Under the pieces are notes generated by a model. It did not search any database, was not told the DNA's origin, and saw only the letters and a list, made by a program, of their open reading frames with translations. DNA of 64,000 bases, taken from positions 3,109,956 through 3,173,955 of the forward strand of contig NZ_CP042429.1 in assembly GCF_007970465.1 (NCBI RefSeq). Reading direction: 5' to 3'. This document shows positions 27,761 to 35,729 of the stretch, piece by piece (within the stretch, counting starts at the first letter, position 1; the number at the start of each line of letters is the position of its first letter). A program made the translations under genes and the position numbers. The DNA comes from Corynebacterium nuruki S6-4 (GTDB lineage: Bacteria > Actinomycetota > Actinomycetes > Mycobacteriales > Mycobacteriaceae).

Positions 27761-27928
27761 ATGGCAGTTCCGAAGTTCCGTCGGTCCCGTGCGAACACGC
27801 ACTCGCGCCGCTCGCAGTGGAAGTCCGACAACGTCGCCCTCCAGACCGTCAAGGTCGAGGGTCGTGAGGTGCAGATCCCGCGTCGCCTGGTGAAGGCCGC
27901 GCAGCAGGGCCTCGTCAACCTGGACTAG
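27761..27928 (+). CDS. rpmF: 50S ribosomal protein L32 (zinc-independent)
   Basis: A 55-residue L32: [20 protein letters not shown] at the N-terminus and [12 protein letters not shown] at the end. The C-terminal CxxC pairs of the zinc form are missing. GAGGAGGG lies upstream of the start. The gene is followed by a strong terminator. Confidence 0.96.
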   Translation: MAVPKFRRSRANTHSRRSQWKSDNVALQTVKVEGREVQIPRRLVKAAQQGLVNLD

Positions 27929-27965
27929 TGTCCGGGGCACCGCGCACCGTCCACCGGTGTGCGCA

Positions 27966-28002
27966 TCGGCCGCCGTCGCCCCGTTCGGGGTACGGCGGCC
28001 GA
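27966..28002 (+). terminator. rpmE-rpmF terminator
   Basis: TCGGCCGCCGT (27966-27976) pairs perfectly with ACGGCGGCCGA (27992-28002), with an inner CGCCCC/GGGG stem. It starts 38 nt after the rpmF stop. Confidence 0.7.
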
Positions 28003-28074
28003 CGTATGTGTGCAGCATCACAGAGGGTGAGTACAGGCAGCAGAAAAGCGACGGGGGACCTTTGCTGCGCTGGC

Positions 28075-28089
28075 ATGAAGTCACTTCAT
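28075..28089. promoter_or_regulatory. Palindrome ATGAAG-TCA-CTTCAT upstream of mprA
   Basis: A perfect 6-3-6 inverted repeat followed by five T residues, 85 bp before the response regulator start. It could be an operator or a weak terminator of the preceding transcript. The gap 27929-28173 otherwise holds only the rpmF terminator. Confidence 0.35.
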
Positions 28090-28173
28090 TTTTAGCCGAA
28101 TCGTGACCAACTTCCTGTAGATTCCCTGATACTCCCGGCTCGGGGGCATCTCTCGGGGAAGAAGTGGTGCACA

Positions 28174-28878
28174 ATGGATCTCATGAAAATTCTTGTTGTA
28201 GATGACGACCAGTCTGTGCGCGACTCGCTGCGCCGGTCGCTGACCTTCAACGGCTACGACGTGTCCCAGGCGGTCGACGGGGAGGAGGCGCTGACCCAGG
28301 TACACCAGGAAAGTGCCGACCTCGTGATCCTGGATGTCGGACTGCCGGGGAAGGACGGCCTGGAGGTGTGCCGCGAGCTCCGCAGCCACGGCAGCGACGT
28401 CCTGATCCTCATGCTCTCCGACCAGGCCGAGGTCGCCGACCGGGTTGCCGGTCTGGACGCCGGCGCGGACGACTTCCTCGCCAAGCCCTTCGCCCTGGAG
28501 GAGCTGCTGGCCCGGGTGCGCTCGCTGTACCGCCGGTCGATGCGGACCGCGGCATCCCTGGCCAAGGAGACCAAGCCGCTGCACTTCGAGGACCTCAGCC
28601 TCAACCCGGAGACCCGCGAGGTCAGTCGCGGGGAACGGCACATCAGCCTGACCCGCACCGAGTTCGCGCTGCTGGAGCTGCTGATGCGCAATGCGCGCAA
28701 GGTGCTGTCCCGCACGACGATCCTCGAGGAGGTCTGGGGTTACGACTTCCCGACCTCGGGCAACGCCCTCGAGGTCTACATCGGCTATCTGCGCCGGAAG
28801 ACCGAGGCGGACGGGGAATCCCGCCTGATCCACACAGTGCGCGGCGTGGGCTATGCGCTGCGCGAGACGGCTCCCTGA
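28174..28878 (+). CDS. mprA: OmpR-family response regulator, MprA-like
   Basis: A 234-residue regulator. The receiver domain (1-120) has the acidic pocket at residues 10-12, the phospho-acceptor Asp54 ([12 protein letters not shown]) and the conserved Lys in [13 protein letters not shown]. The winged HTH (about 135-232) includes [12 protein letters not shown] and [11 protein letters not shown]. Gene order next to ribosomal proteins and htrA/pepD matches mycobacterial MprA, which controls envelope stress with kinase MprB. Here no kinase gene follows. The ATG at 28183 (MKILVV) is an equally possible start. Confidence 0.93.
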   Translation: MDLMKILVVDDDQSVRDSLRRSLTFNGYDVSQAVDGEEALTQVHQESADLVILDVGLPGKDGLEVCRELRSHGSDVLILMLSDQAEVADRVAGLDAGADDFLAKPFALEELLARVRSLYRRSMRTAASLAKETKPLHFEDLSLNPETREVSRGERHISLTRTEFALLELLMRNARKVLSRTTILEEVWGYDFPTSGNALEVYIGYLRRKTEADGESRLIHTVRGVGYALRETAP

Positions 28879-29081
28879 TCCACCGGCGGAGAGCACAGCG
28901 GCCACGGGAGGCCGCGATCCTGCCCGGTACCAGGGGAGGAAGGGGAAGGGCGGGGTTCTGTCGGAGACTTCACGGCGTCCTGCCAGTATCTGTAAAGCAC
29001 CACTGAAGAAGTGTCGACCATCATGAGTGGGGCGTGAACAGGCCGGGCCCCATGACGAGCCCCATGACAAAGGAGTGTCCT

Positions 29082-30428
29082 ATGCCGGACAACGGCAGTT
29101 TCGGAAACGAGTACGGTGACCAGCGGCGCGGTGGATGGGGCGGTCCGCGGGGTCCGCAGCCGCAGGGGCAGCAGGGTCAGTACGGTCCGCAGGGCCCGCT
29201 GCAGCCGCCGCAGGGTCAGCAGGGCCAGCAACCCCCGCAGGGGCCGGGCCAGCAGTCTCCCCAGGGGCCGCAGGGTCTGCAGGGTCCGCAGCCGGCCGGG
29301 CGTCCCGCGCCCGCACAGCGGGCGAAGCGCCGGTTCTCCACTCCCGCGGTGGCCTCGATGGTCGTCGCCGTCGGCGTGGTCGCCAGCGCCCTGACCTCCG
29401 TCATCTGGAACAGTGTCGACGACGGCAACGGTTCCGGCAGTTCCGGCGCGGCGTTCAGCACCACGGTCGTCGGCGACAAGCAGCAGGCGTCGGACAACAA
29501 GCCCAGCGACGGCTCGGTCGAGTCCGTCGCCCAGAAGGTCCTGCCCAGTGTCGTGTCGATCCAGGTGCAGTCCAGCCGGGGCGAGGCTGAGGGGTCGGGC
29601 TCCATCATCAGCTCCGACGGTCTGATCGTCACGAACAACCACGTCGTGGAAGGCGCCGGGGACGGCGGCTCGAACCTGCTGGTGCGGACCAATGACAACC
29701 AGAACCTCAAGGCCAAGGTCGTCGCGACGGACCCGAGCACCGACATCGCCGTCATCAAGGCGGACGGCGGTCAGAACCTCACCCCGATCACTATCGGCGA
29801 CCCCTCGTCGCTGAAGGTCGGGCAGTCGGTGGTCGCCGTCGGCTCCCCGCTGGGACTGCAGTCCACGGTCACCCAGGGCATCGTCTCCGCGCAGAACCGC
29901 CCGGTGCAGGCCACCGGGGAGTCCGGCGGTGAAGGGTCCCTCATCGACGCGATCCAGACCGATGCGGCGATCAACCCGGGCAACTCGGGCGGCGCGCTGG
30001 TCAACCTCAACGGTGAACTCATCGGTATCCCGTCGGTCATCGCCACCCTCGGCGGCGGGCAGCAGGAGTCCGGCTCCATCGGTCTGGGCTTCGCCATCCC
30101 GGCCAACCAGGCGATGGACACCGCCAAGCAGCTCATCGACAACGGGAAGGCCAGCCACCCGATCATTGACGCCCAGGTGGACACGCGGGACACCAGCGTG
30201 GCCGGCGCACTCATCGCCGAGGTCGGCCAGGGTGGCCCCGCGGACAAGGCGGGACTCAAGGGCGGACAGGTCGTGACGAAGGTCGATGACCGGGTGGTGG
30301 ACACGGGTGTGTCACTGATCGCCGGCATCCGGTCCCACAAGGTCGGCGACGAGGTCACCCTGACCGTCACCGACAAGGACGGCGGAAATCCCCACGAAGT
30401 GAAGGTGACGCTGACCGCCTCCGAATAG
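29082..30428 (+). CDS. htrA: Membrane-anchored HtrA/PepD serine protease
   Basis: A 448-residue protease for envelope protein quality control. Residues 1-80 are a cytoplasmic Gly/Pro/Gln-rich tract with many GPQ-type repeats. A single membrane helix follows at about 86-109. The trypsin-like domain outside has His187 (TNNHVVEG), Asp221 (STDIAVIK) and Ser302 (NPGNSGGAL), and a PDZ domain fills about 345-448. The start at 29082 has AAGGAGT upstream; in-frame starts further up are unsupported. In mycobacteria the homologue PepD is controlled by MprAB. Confidence 0.93.
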   Translation: MPDNGSFGNEYGDQRRGGWGGPRGPQPQGQQGQYGPQGPLQPPQGQQGQQPPQGPGQQSPQGPQGLQGPQPAGRPAPAQRAKRRFSTPAVASMVVAVGVVASALTSVIWNSVDDGNGSGSSGAAFSTTVVGDKQQASDNKPSDGSVESVAQKVLPSVVSIQVQSSRGEAEGSGSIISSDGLIVTNNHVVEGAGDGGSNLLVRTNDNQNLKAKVVATDPSTDIAVIKADGGQNLTPITIGDPSSLKVGQSVVAVGSPLGLQSTVTQGIVSAQNRPVQATGESGGEGSLIDAIQTDAAINPGNSGGALVNLNGELIGIPSVIATLGGGQQESGSIGLGFAIPANQAMDTAKQLIDNGKASHPIIDAQVDTRDTSVAGALIAEVGQGGPADKAGLKGGQVVTKVDDRVVDTGVSLIAGIRSHKVGDEVTLTVTDKDGGNPHEVKVTLTASE

Positions 30429-30546
30429 TGCCCGGTTTCCGGCCGGTGGTGGATACGGGGGCGGCCACCGCTATACAGGACCCGCCCGAGGAGTTACCGT
30501 AGGGCCAGGAAACTCAGGACAGCGTAAGGAATCGAGGAACGAGGAG

Positions 30547-31248
30547 ATGACCGTGGATACGAGCGAGGGTGCAGGCACGACGGCCGAGGACCGGCGGGAG
30601 GACGGCCTGCCCGACGTCGTCGATCTCCTCGACGTCCCCGGTCTCGTCGATTTCGCCGGATCGGAACCGGGCCGGCGCGCCGGTCTGAGCAGGCTGGACG
30701 AGGATGACCTGGACGGCCCGGACGAGGCGGAACTCCGGTCGCTCGACCAGCAGGAGGAGCTGCGGGAGCCGGGTGGACAGCGCCACTCGCTGCTTCATGC
30801 ACTCGTGGTCATCGTGACCGACCGGGAGGAGCCGGACCAGTCCGGCGAGCTCGTGGCGGAACTGCTCGCCGAGGAAGACTTCATGGTGGACGCCGTCCTC
30901 ACCGTCGAGTCCCGCAAGTCCGCGGTGCGGCAGGCGCTGGAGACCGCGGTCGTCGGCGGCGCCGACCTGGTCATCACCGTCGGTGGAACCGGAGTGGGGC
31001 CGCGGGACCGGACCCCGGAGGCGACGAAGGGTGTGCTGGACCGCCGGATCCCGGGGATGGCCCAGGCCCTGCGGGCCTCGGCACTGGCCTGCAACGCCGT
31101 GGACGGCGGGCTGTCCCGCGGTCTGGCCGGGGTCTCCGGGTCGACGGTCGTCGTGAACCTGGCCGGGTCGCGGTCCGCGATCCGCGACGGTATGGCGACG
31201 CTGTGCCCGCTGGTCCGGCACGTCATCGGGGAGCTGAACCAGGCGTGA
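30547..31248 (+). CDS. moaB: MoaB/MogA-like molybdopterin-binding protein
   Basis: 233 residues. The C-terminal 145 residues are a MogA/MoaB fold (TVGGTGVGPRDRTPEAT, then RRIPGMAQALRASAL), linked to molybdenum cofactor assembly. The first 85 residues are an acidic, probably disordered extension not seen in the usual 150-180 residue proteins. Mycobacterial moaB2 sits at the same place. The GTG at 30553 with GAGGAG 6 nt before it is an alternative start that changes little. Confidence 0.87.
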   Translation: MTVDTSEGAGTTAEDRREDGLPDVVDLLDVPGLVDFAGSEPGRRAGLSRLDEDDLDGPDEAELRSLDQQEELREPGGQRHSLLHALVVIVTDREEPDQSGELVAELLAEEDFMVDAVLTVESRKSAVRQALETAVVGGADLVITVGGTGVGPRDRTPEATKGVLDRRIPGMAQALRASALACNAVDGGLSRGLAGVSGSTVVVNLAGSRSAIRDGMATLCPLVRHVIGELNQA

Positions 31249-31410
31249 GTCACGGGGGACGCAGGGGGCGCCGCCGGACCGGCGTGCTCGGGGGCGCGCA
31301 CCGGCCGGAGCCGGGAAAGACCGGACCGGGGGGTCAGGACGGTGCGCTGCCCGACCGGTCGGGCGACCGGGACGCCGGTGGCTTCAGCGACCGGTTCTGG
31401 AACGAACAAC

Positions 31411-31437
31411 GCCCGCCTCACTGGGGGTGAGACGGGC
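31411..31437 (-). terminator. mscL terminator
   Basis: A 10-bp stem (31411-31420 with 31428-31437) that pairs fully on the minus strand if one G-U is allowed; on the plus strand the same position is a C/A mismatch. It lies 30 nt after the mscL stop and is followed on that strand by a T-rich stretch. The rest of the 31249-31467 gap shows nothing recognisable. Confidence 0.65.
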
Positions 31438-31467
31438 GGGTGCGTCGCGCCTGCGGCGCTCGCAGTC

Positions 31468-31956
31468 CTAGTTCGCGGAGTGGCGTCCGGTGTCGGGGCT
31501 GTCGGTGAGGGAATCCGGCAGGCTGTCGGGCAGCGGTCCGGCCGACGGATCCGTGACGTGCTGGGCGGCCAGCAGGTCGCGGATCTCGATGAGCAGGTCG
31601 GTCTCGGAGGCCGCGGCGGCCTCCTCGGTGTCCTGACCCTTGCGCTTCGCGGCGGCCTCGGCCATCTTGTTGATCGGCAGCACGATGATGAAGTAGACGA
31701 CCGCGGCGATGATGATGAAGTTGATCACGGCCGTGATGATCGCGCCGAGGTCGATGGTCGTCGAGTCGTCGCCGGCCTTGATCTTCCAGGCGAGACCGTC
31801 GACGTCACCGCCGCCGCCCAGGGCGTTGATCAGCGGCTGGATGAGGTTGTCGGTCAGCGCGGTGACGATCGCCGTGAATGCGGCGCCGATGATGACACCG
31901 GTGGCAAGTTCGATGACGTTGCCGCGCATGATGAAGTCTTTGAAGCCCTTGAGCAT
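31468..31956 (-). CDS. mscL: Large-conductance mechanosensitive channel
   Basis: A 162-residue channel that opens under membrane tension and releases solutes on osmotic downshock. The N-terminal FKDFIMRGNVIELATGVIIG starts TM1, the second helix is INFIIIAAVVYFIIVLPINK, and a cytoplasmic helix contains LLIEIRDLL. The C-terminal tail of about 30 residues (Pro/Asp/Ser-rich) is longer than in E. coli. GGAGG lies 6 nt before the start. It is 24 nt downstream of the cyclo-ligase. Confidence 0.95.
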   Translation of the reverse strand: MLKGFKDFIMRGNVIELATGVIIGAAFTAIVTALTDNLIQPLINALGGGGDVDGLAWKIKAGDDSTTIDLGAIITAVINFIIIAAVVYFIIVLPINKMAEAAAKRKGQDTEEAAAASETDLLIEIRDLLAAQHVTDPSAGPLPDSLPDSLTDSPDTGRHSAN

Positions 31957-31980
31957 GGGTACCTCCGGTTGATCGGGTGG

Positions 31981-32742
31981 CTACCGGTGGGCACCGGTAG
32001 GAGAGACGCCGTCATCGGTGACGACGACCGGGACCGCGAGATCGAGCGTCGTCCGGGGGACCGGGACACCGAATTCCTCATGATCCACGAGTGCCAACAG
32101 TCTGCCACGGTACGCCGCTCCCGCGCGTGAGCGGATGTTACCGGAGTGACGGATGGTGTCCAGTGCAAAGGTGCGGTCGTAGAACCCGCCGCCCTGCCCC
32201 AGCCGCACACCGTCGGCGTCCACCGCCAGGGCAGGCAGCACCACGACCAGGTCGGCGGGCAGTGCGGACAGTGGCCGGGGCGCGTCCACCCCGGTCGCCG
32301 ACGGAACCGGAACCGGCTCGCGGATACCGTAGGCGGCGGTGCGCCGGTGGTCGGGACCGACGTCCGGCAGCCACCGCAGCGGACGCCCCGGGGCGTCCAC
32401 GACCGGGAGCCAGACCTGCCGCCCGGTGGCAGCCAAGCGGTCGGGGAGGTCGGCGCCGCCGGGTTCCCCGGGCAACGGGGCGAACGCCGCGACGGCGGCA
32501 GGCCGGCCGCCGCCGGTGTCGTCGGCGTCGAGACTGTCGAGGTACCGGCAGAGGTTGGTCACCAGCGCGGCGTCCCGCCGGGCCCGGTCGGGGGTGGCGG
32601 CGAGGGTGGTGCGGCGGGCACGCAGCCGCCGTCGGAGTTCCGTCTTCCGCCGGTCGGTGTCCTCGGCAGGGGCGGTGGCAGGCTCGCCGGCAGCGTCGCA
32701 GGTACGGTCGCCGGCAGGGTCACGGGGGGAGGCAGGGGCCAT
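31981..32742 (-). CDS. 5-formyltetrahydrofolate cyclo-ligase family protein
   Basis: A 253-residue enzyme converting 5-formyl- to 5,10-methenyl-tetrahydrofolate with ATP. Family features are [15 protein letters not shown] at the start of the domain, [26 protein letters not shown], and [12 protein letters not shown] near the end. About 30 N-terminal residues are a low-complexity extension. The ATG at 32742 is preferred to an upstream GTG. It is divergent from galU, as in related actinobacteria. Confidence 0.9.
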   Translation of the reverse strand: [253 protein letters not shown]

Positions 32743-32808
32743 GTCTCCGGGATGATAGCCGGAGTGTGCACCACACGGCACGCCGACGGTGGCTGTATCC
32801 TGCTACCC

Positions 32809-33750
32809 ATGGCTTCAACATCACAGACGGCTACGGCACCCCTCACCAGTGGCCTCCGGACTGCTGTCGTGCCGGCGGCGGGCCTGGGGACGCGCTTCCT
32901 GCCGGCCACGAAGACGGTCCCGAAGGAGCTGCTGCCGGTGGTCGACACCCCCGGCATCGAGCTCATCGCCCGGGAGGCCGCGCAGGCCGGCGCCACCCGC
33001 CTCGCCGTCGTCACGGCCCCCCGCAAACAGGGGGTGATGGAGTACTTCGAGCGTGATGAACTGCTCGAGGAGACCCTGGCGGCACGGGGGAAGACCGACC
33101 AGCTGGCGAAGGTGCGGGCGGTCAACGGTCTCGTGGACGCCGTCGCGGTGGACCAGGACCGGCCGCTCGGCCTCGGACACGCCGTCGGCTGCGCCGAGAG
33201 CACCCTCGACGACGACGAGGAGTTCTTCGCCGTCCTGCTGCCCGACGATCTGGTGCTGCCGACCGGAGTCATCAACGAGATGGTGAAGATCCGCGAGGAA
33301 CTCGGCGGCACCGTGCTCTGCGGTTTCGAGGTGCCGGAGAGCGAGGTCTCGAACTACGGGGTCTTCGACATCGAGCAGAGCGAGGGCGGTGTCGGCGGGG
33401 TGGCCGGCGAGGACGTGAAGAAGGTCCGCGGGATGGTCGAGAAACCCGATACCGCGGACGCCCCCTCCACCGTCGTCGCCACCGGCCGCTACCTGCTGGA
33501 CCGGAGCATCTTCGACGCCCTGCGGCGGATCGCCCCCGGTAAGGGCGGCGAACTCCAGCTCACCGACGCCATTGAACTGCTCATCGAGGAAGGTCACCCG
33601 GTCCACGTGTACATCCACCACGGCGGCCGGCACGATCTCGGCAACCCGGGCGGGTACATCCGGGCGTGCGTCGATGCGGCGCTGCAGGACGACACCTACG
33701 GTCCGTCGCTGAAGACCTGGCTGGCCGACAGACTGGGACAGGAGAACTAG
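32809..33750 (+). CDS. galU: UTP-glucose-1-phosphate uridylyltransferase
   Basis: A 313-residue enzyme making UDP-glucose for trehalose and cell-wall sugars. The nucleotide-binding start VVPAAGLGTRFLPATKTVPKE, and later GTVLCGFEVPE and GNPGGYI, are diagnostic. No Shine-Dalgarno precedes the ATG; TATCCT at 32796-32801 sits 7 nt before it, which fits a leaderless transcript. The moeA-like gene follows after 6 nt. Confidence 0.95.
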   Translation: MASTSQTATAPLTSGLRTAVVPAAGLGTRFLPATKTVPKELLPVVDTPGIELIAREAAQAGATRLAVVTAPRKQGVMEYFERDELLEETLAARGKTDQLAKVRAVNGLVDAVAVDQDRPLGLGHAVGCAESTLDDDEEFFAVLLPDDLVLPTGVINEMVKIREELGGTVLCGFEVPESEVSNYGVFDIEQSEGGVGGVAGEDVKKVRGMVEKPDTADAPSTVVATGRYLLDRSIFDALRRIAPGKGGELQLTDAIELLIEEGHPVHVYIHHGGRHDLGNPGGYIRACVDAALQDDTYGPSLKTWLADRLGQEN

Positions 33751-33756
33751 ACCGAC

Positions 33757-34998
33757 GTGAGAACCGTTGAGGAGCAGCTGGCCACGGTCAGCGCGGCCGC
33801 GGTCGCCCCGGAACCGGTGCGGACCGCGATCTCGGAGGCGCTCGGACTGCGCTGCGCCGAGCAGGTGGAGTCGGAGCAGACGGTGCCCGGATTCGACCAG
33901 GCGGCCCTCGACGGCTACGCCGTGCGCAGTGTCGACCTGCGGGACAGTGGGGTCACCCTCCCCGTCGTCGGCGAGGTGTCCGCCGGGTCGCACCGGCCGG
34001 TGCGGTTGCAGCCGCACCAGACCGTGCGGGTGCAGGCGGGGGCCCCGATCCCGACCTTGGCGGACGCCGTCCTGCCGCTGGACTGGGCGGAGGTCGACGG
34101 CCGCCGGGCCGTCCCGTTGCGGCGGGTGGCCTCCGGACAGTTCGTCCACCGGGAGGGCTCCGACGTCCAACCCGGTGACGTCGTCGTCGAAGAGGGCTCG
34201 GTCATCGGCGCCGCCCAGGTGGGGCTGCTCGCCGCCGTCGGCCGGGACAAGGTCCTCGTCTACCCGAGGCCGCGCCTGTCGGTGATGTCCTTCGGCCCCG
34301 AACTCGTCGATGTCGGACGCGAACCTTTGCTGGGGCAGATCACCGACGTGAACTCCTACGCGCTCGCCGCCGCCGGCCGTGAAGCCGGGGCCGAGGTGAA
34401 CCGGCCGGGCATCCTCAGCGGTGAGCCGCGCCGGTTGCGCGACATCATCGAGGGACAGCTCATCAGGTCGGAGATCGTGGTGATCGCCGGTGGTGTCGGC
34501 GGTGCGGCGAGCGACCGGTTGCGGGAGGTGCTCGATGAACTCGGGGAGCTCGACGTCTCGCGGGTGGCGATGCACCCCGGCTCGGTGCAGGGGTTCGGGA
34601 CGCTCGGCGCCGACCGGGTCCCCACCTTCCTGCTGCCGTCGAATCCGGCGGCGGCACTGGTGACCTTCGAGGTGATGGTGCGTCCGCTGGTCCAGATCCT
34701 GCGCGGCCAGCGCCAGTCCACCCGGCGCAAGGTGCAGGCGCGCACGATCGCCGCGATCAGTTCCGCACCCGACCGGCGCGGTTTCATCCGTGGTCAACTG
34801 ATGCGCGACCGGCAGACCCGGGAGTTCCTCGTGGACCCGCTGGGTGCCGGGGGAGCGGTCGAGGTCGATCCGGGCGAGCCGACCCATCTGCTGGGCAGCC
34901 ACGGCCAGTCGAACTGCCTGATCTCGGTGCCTCGGGAGCAGACCCGGATCGAGCCCGGCGAAGTCGTCGACGTGATGTTCCTCAGCAACCGGCCATGA
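33757..34998 (+). CDS. glp: Gephyrin/MoeA-like protein, probable Glp
   Basis: 413 residues with the complete MoeA domain layout (MPGFDQAALDGYAVRS-type start, central MogA-like domain, C-terminal beta domain). Positions that bind molybdopterin in MoeA look altered: GGVGGAASD (about 245-253) instead of GGVSVGxxD, LPSNPAAA instead of LPGNPVS, and FGPEL where MoeA usually has GDEL. In Corynebacterium a MoeA-like protein, Glp, next to its membrane receptor GlpR links FtsZ/SepF division with polar growth. The GlpR-like gene two positions on supports that role; residual Moco activity cannot be excluded. Confidence 0.8.
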   Translation: MRTVEEQLATVSAAAVAPEPVRTAISEALGLRCAEQVESEQTVPGFDQAALDGYAVRSVDLRDSGVTLPVVGEVSAGSHRPVRLQPHQTVRVQAGAPIPTLADAVLPLDWAEVDGRRAVPLRRVASGQFVHREGSDVQPGDVVVEEGSVIGAAQVGLLAAVGRDKVLVYPRPRLSVMSFGPELVDVGREPLLGQITDVNSYALAAAGREAGAEVNRPGILSGEPRRLRDIIEGQLIRSEIVVIAGGVGGAASDRLREVLDELGELDVSRVAMHPGSVQGFGTLGADRVPTFLLPSNPAAALVTFEVMVRPLVQILRGQRQSTRRKVQARTIAAISSAPDRRGFIRGQLMRDRQTREFLVDPLGAGGAVEVDPGEPTHLLGSHGQSNCLISVPREQTRIEPGEVVDVMFLSNRP

Positions 34999-35648
34999 TG
35001 GGCGGCCAGGACCGCCATCCGGGATGGCCGGCGAAGACGCCCGTCGCCGCGACCCGGGCGGGCGGGGTACGCCTGCGCCCGCTGTCGCGACGCGACGGGC
35101 GACGGTGGTCGGAGTACCGGATCGCCGACGAGGCCCAGCTGCGTCCGGTGGAACCGACGGTGCAGGGTGACTGGGCGGACGCCCACTCCGGCCAGATGTG
35201 GCGGCGCAATGTCACCGGGCTGCTCGACATGGCGAGGCAGGGCGTTCTCGCACCGTTCGCCATCGAGGTGGAGGGCCAGTTCGCCGGGCAGCTCACGCTC
35301 GGCAACATCCAGCACGGTGTGGTGAGCAGCTGCTGGATCGGCTACTGGGTGTACTCGGGTTTCGCCGGCAACGGCGTGGCGACCGCGGCGGTGGGCCTGG
35401 GTACCGACCATGCGATGCGCTACATCGGCCTGCACCGGGTCGAGGCGACGGTCCTGGAGACCAACACGGCCTCCCGCCGGGTGCTGGCCCGCGCCGGCTA
35501 CCGGGAGGAGGGGCGGCTGGTCCGCAACCTGCACATCGACGGCCGGTGGCGGGACCATCTGCTCGTCGGCCTGACGGTCGAGGAGACCGGGGGCGGTGTG
35601 CTGGCGGGACTGCAGCGGTCGGGAATTCTCCCGGCACGACTGCGGTAA
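34995..35648 (+). CDS. rimJ: GNAT acetyltransferase, RimJ-like
   Basis: A 217-residue acetyl-CoA-dependent N-acetyltransferase. VRLRPLSRRDGRRWSEYR opens the domain, the acetyl-CoA loop is YSGFAGNGVATAAV, and HRVEATVLETNTASRRVLARAGY is the typical C-terminal part. Named after ribosomal S5 acetyltransferase; the real substrate is not known. The start overlaps the previous stop (ATGATG with TGA inside), so translation is coupled. Confidence 0.9.
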   Translation: MMGGQDRHPGWPAKTPVAATRAGGVRLRPLSRRDGRRWSEYRIADEAQLRPVEPTVQGDWADAHSGQMWRRNVTGLLDMARQGVLAPFAIEVEGQFAGQLTLGNIQHGVVSSCWIGYWVYSGFAGNGVATAAVGLGTDHAMRYIGLHRVEATVLETNTASRRVLARAGYREEGRLVRNLHIDGRWRDHLLVGLTVEETGGGVLAGLQRSGILPARLR

Positions 35649-35729
35649 TTCCGGCGCGCCTGGTGCCGGTGGTGCGTGAGGGCACGTAGGGTGGGGCATC
35701 ACGCCGTCCCCCAGCGAGAGGAATAGTCA

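Noticed and set aside
31249..31410. tRNA gene or small ORF after moaB
   Set aside because: No cloverleaf or coding pattern could be drawn; only the mscL terminator is supported nearby.
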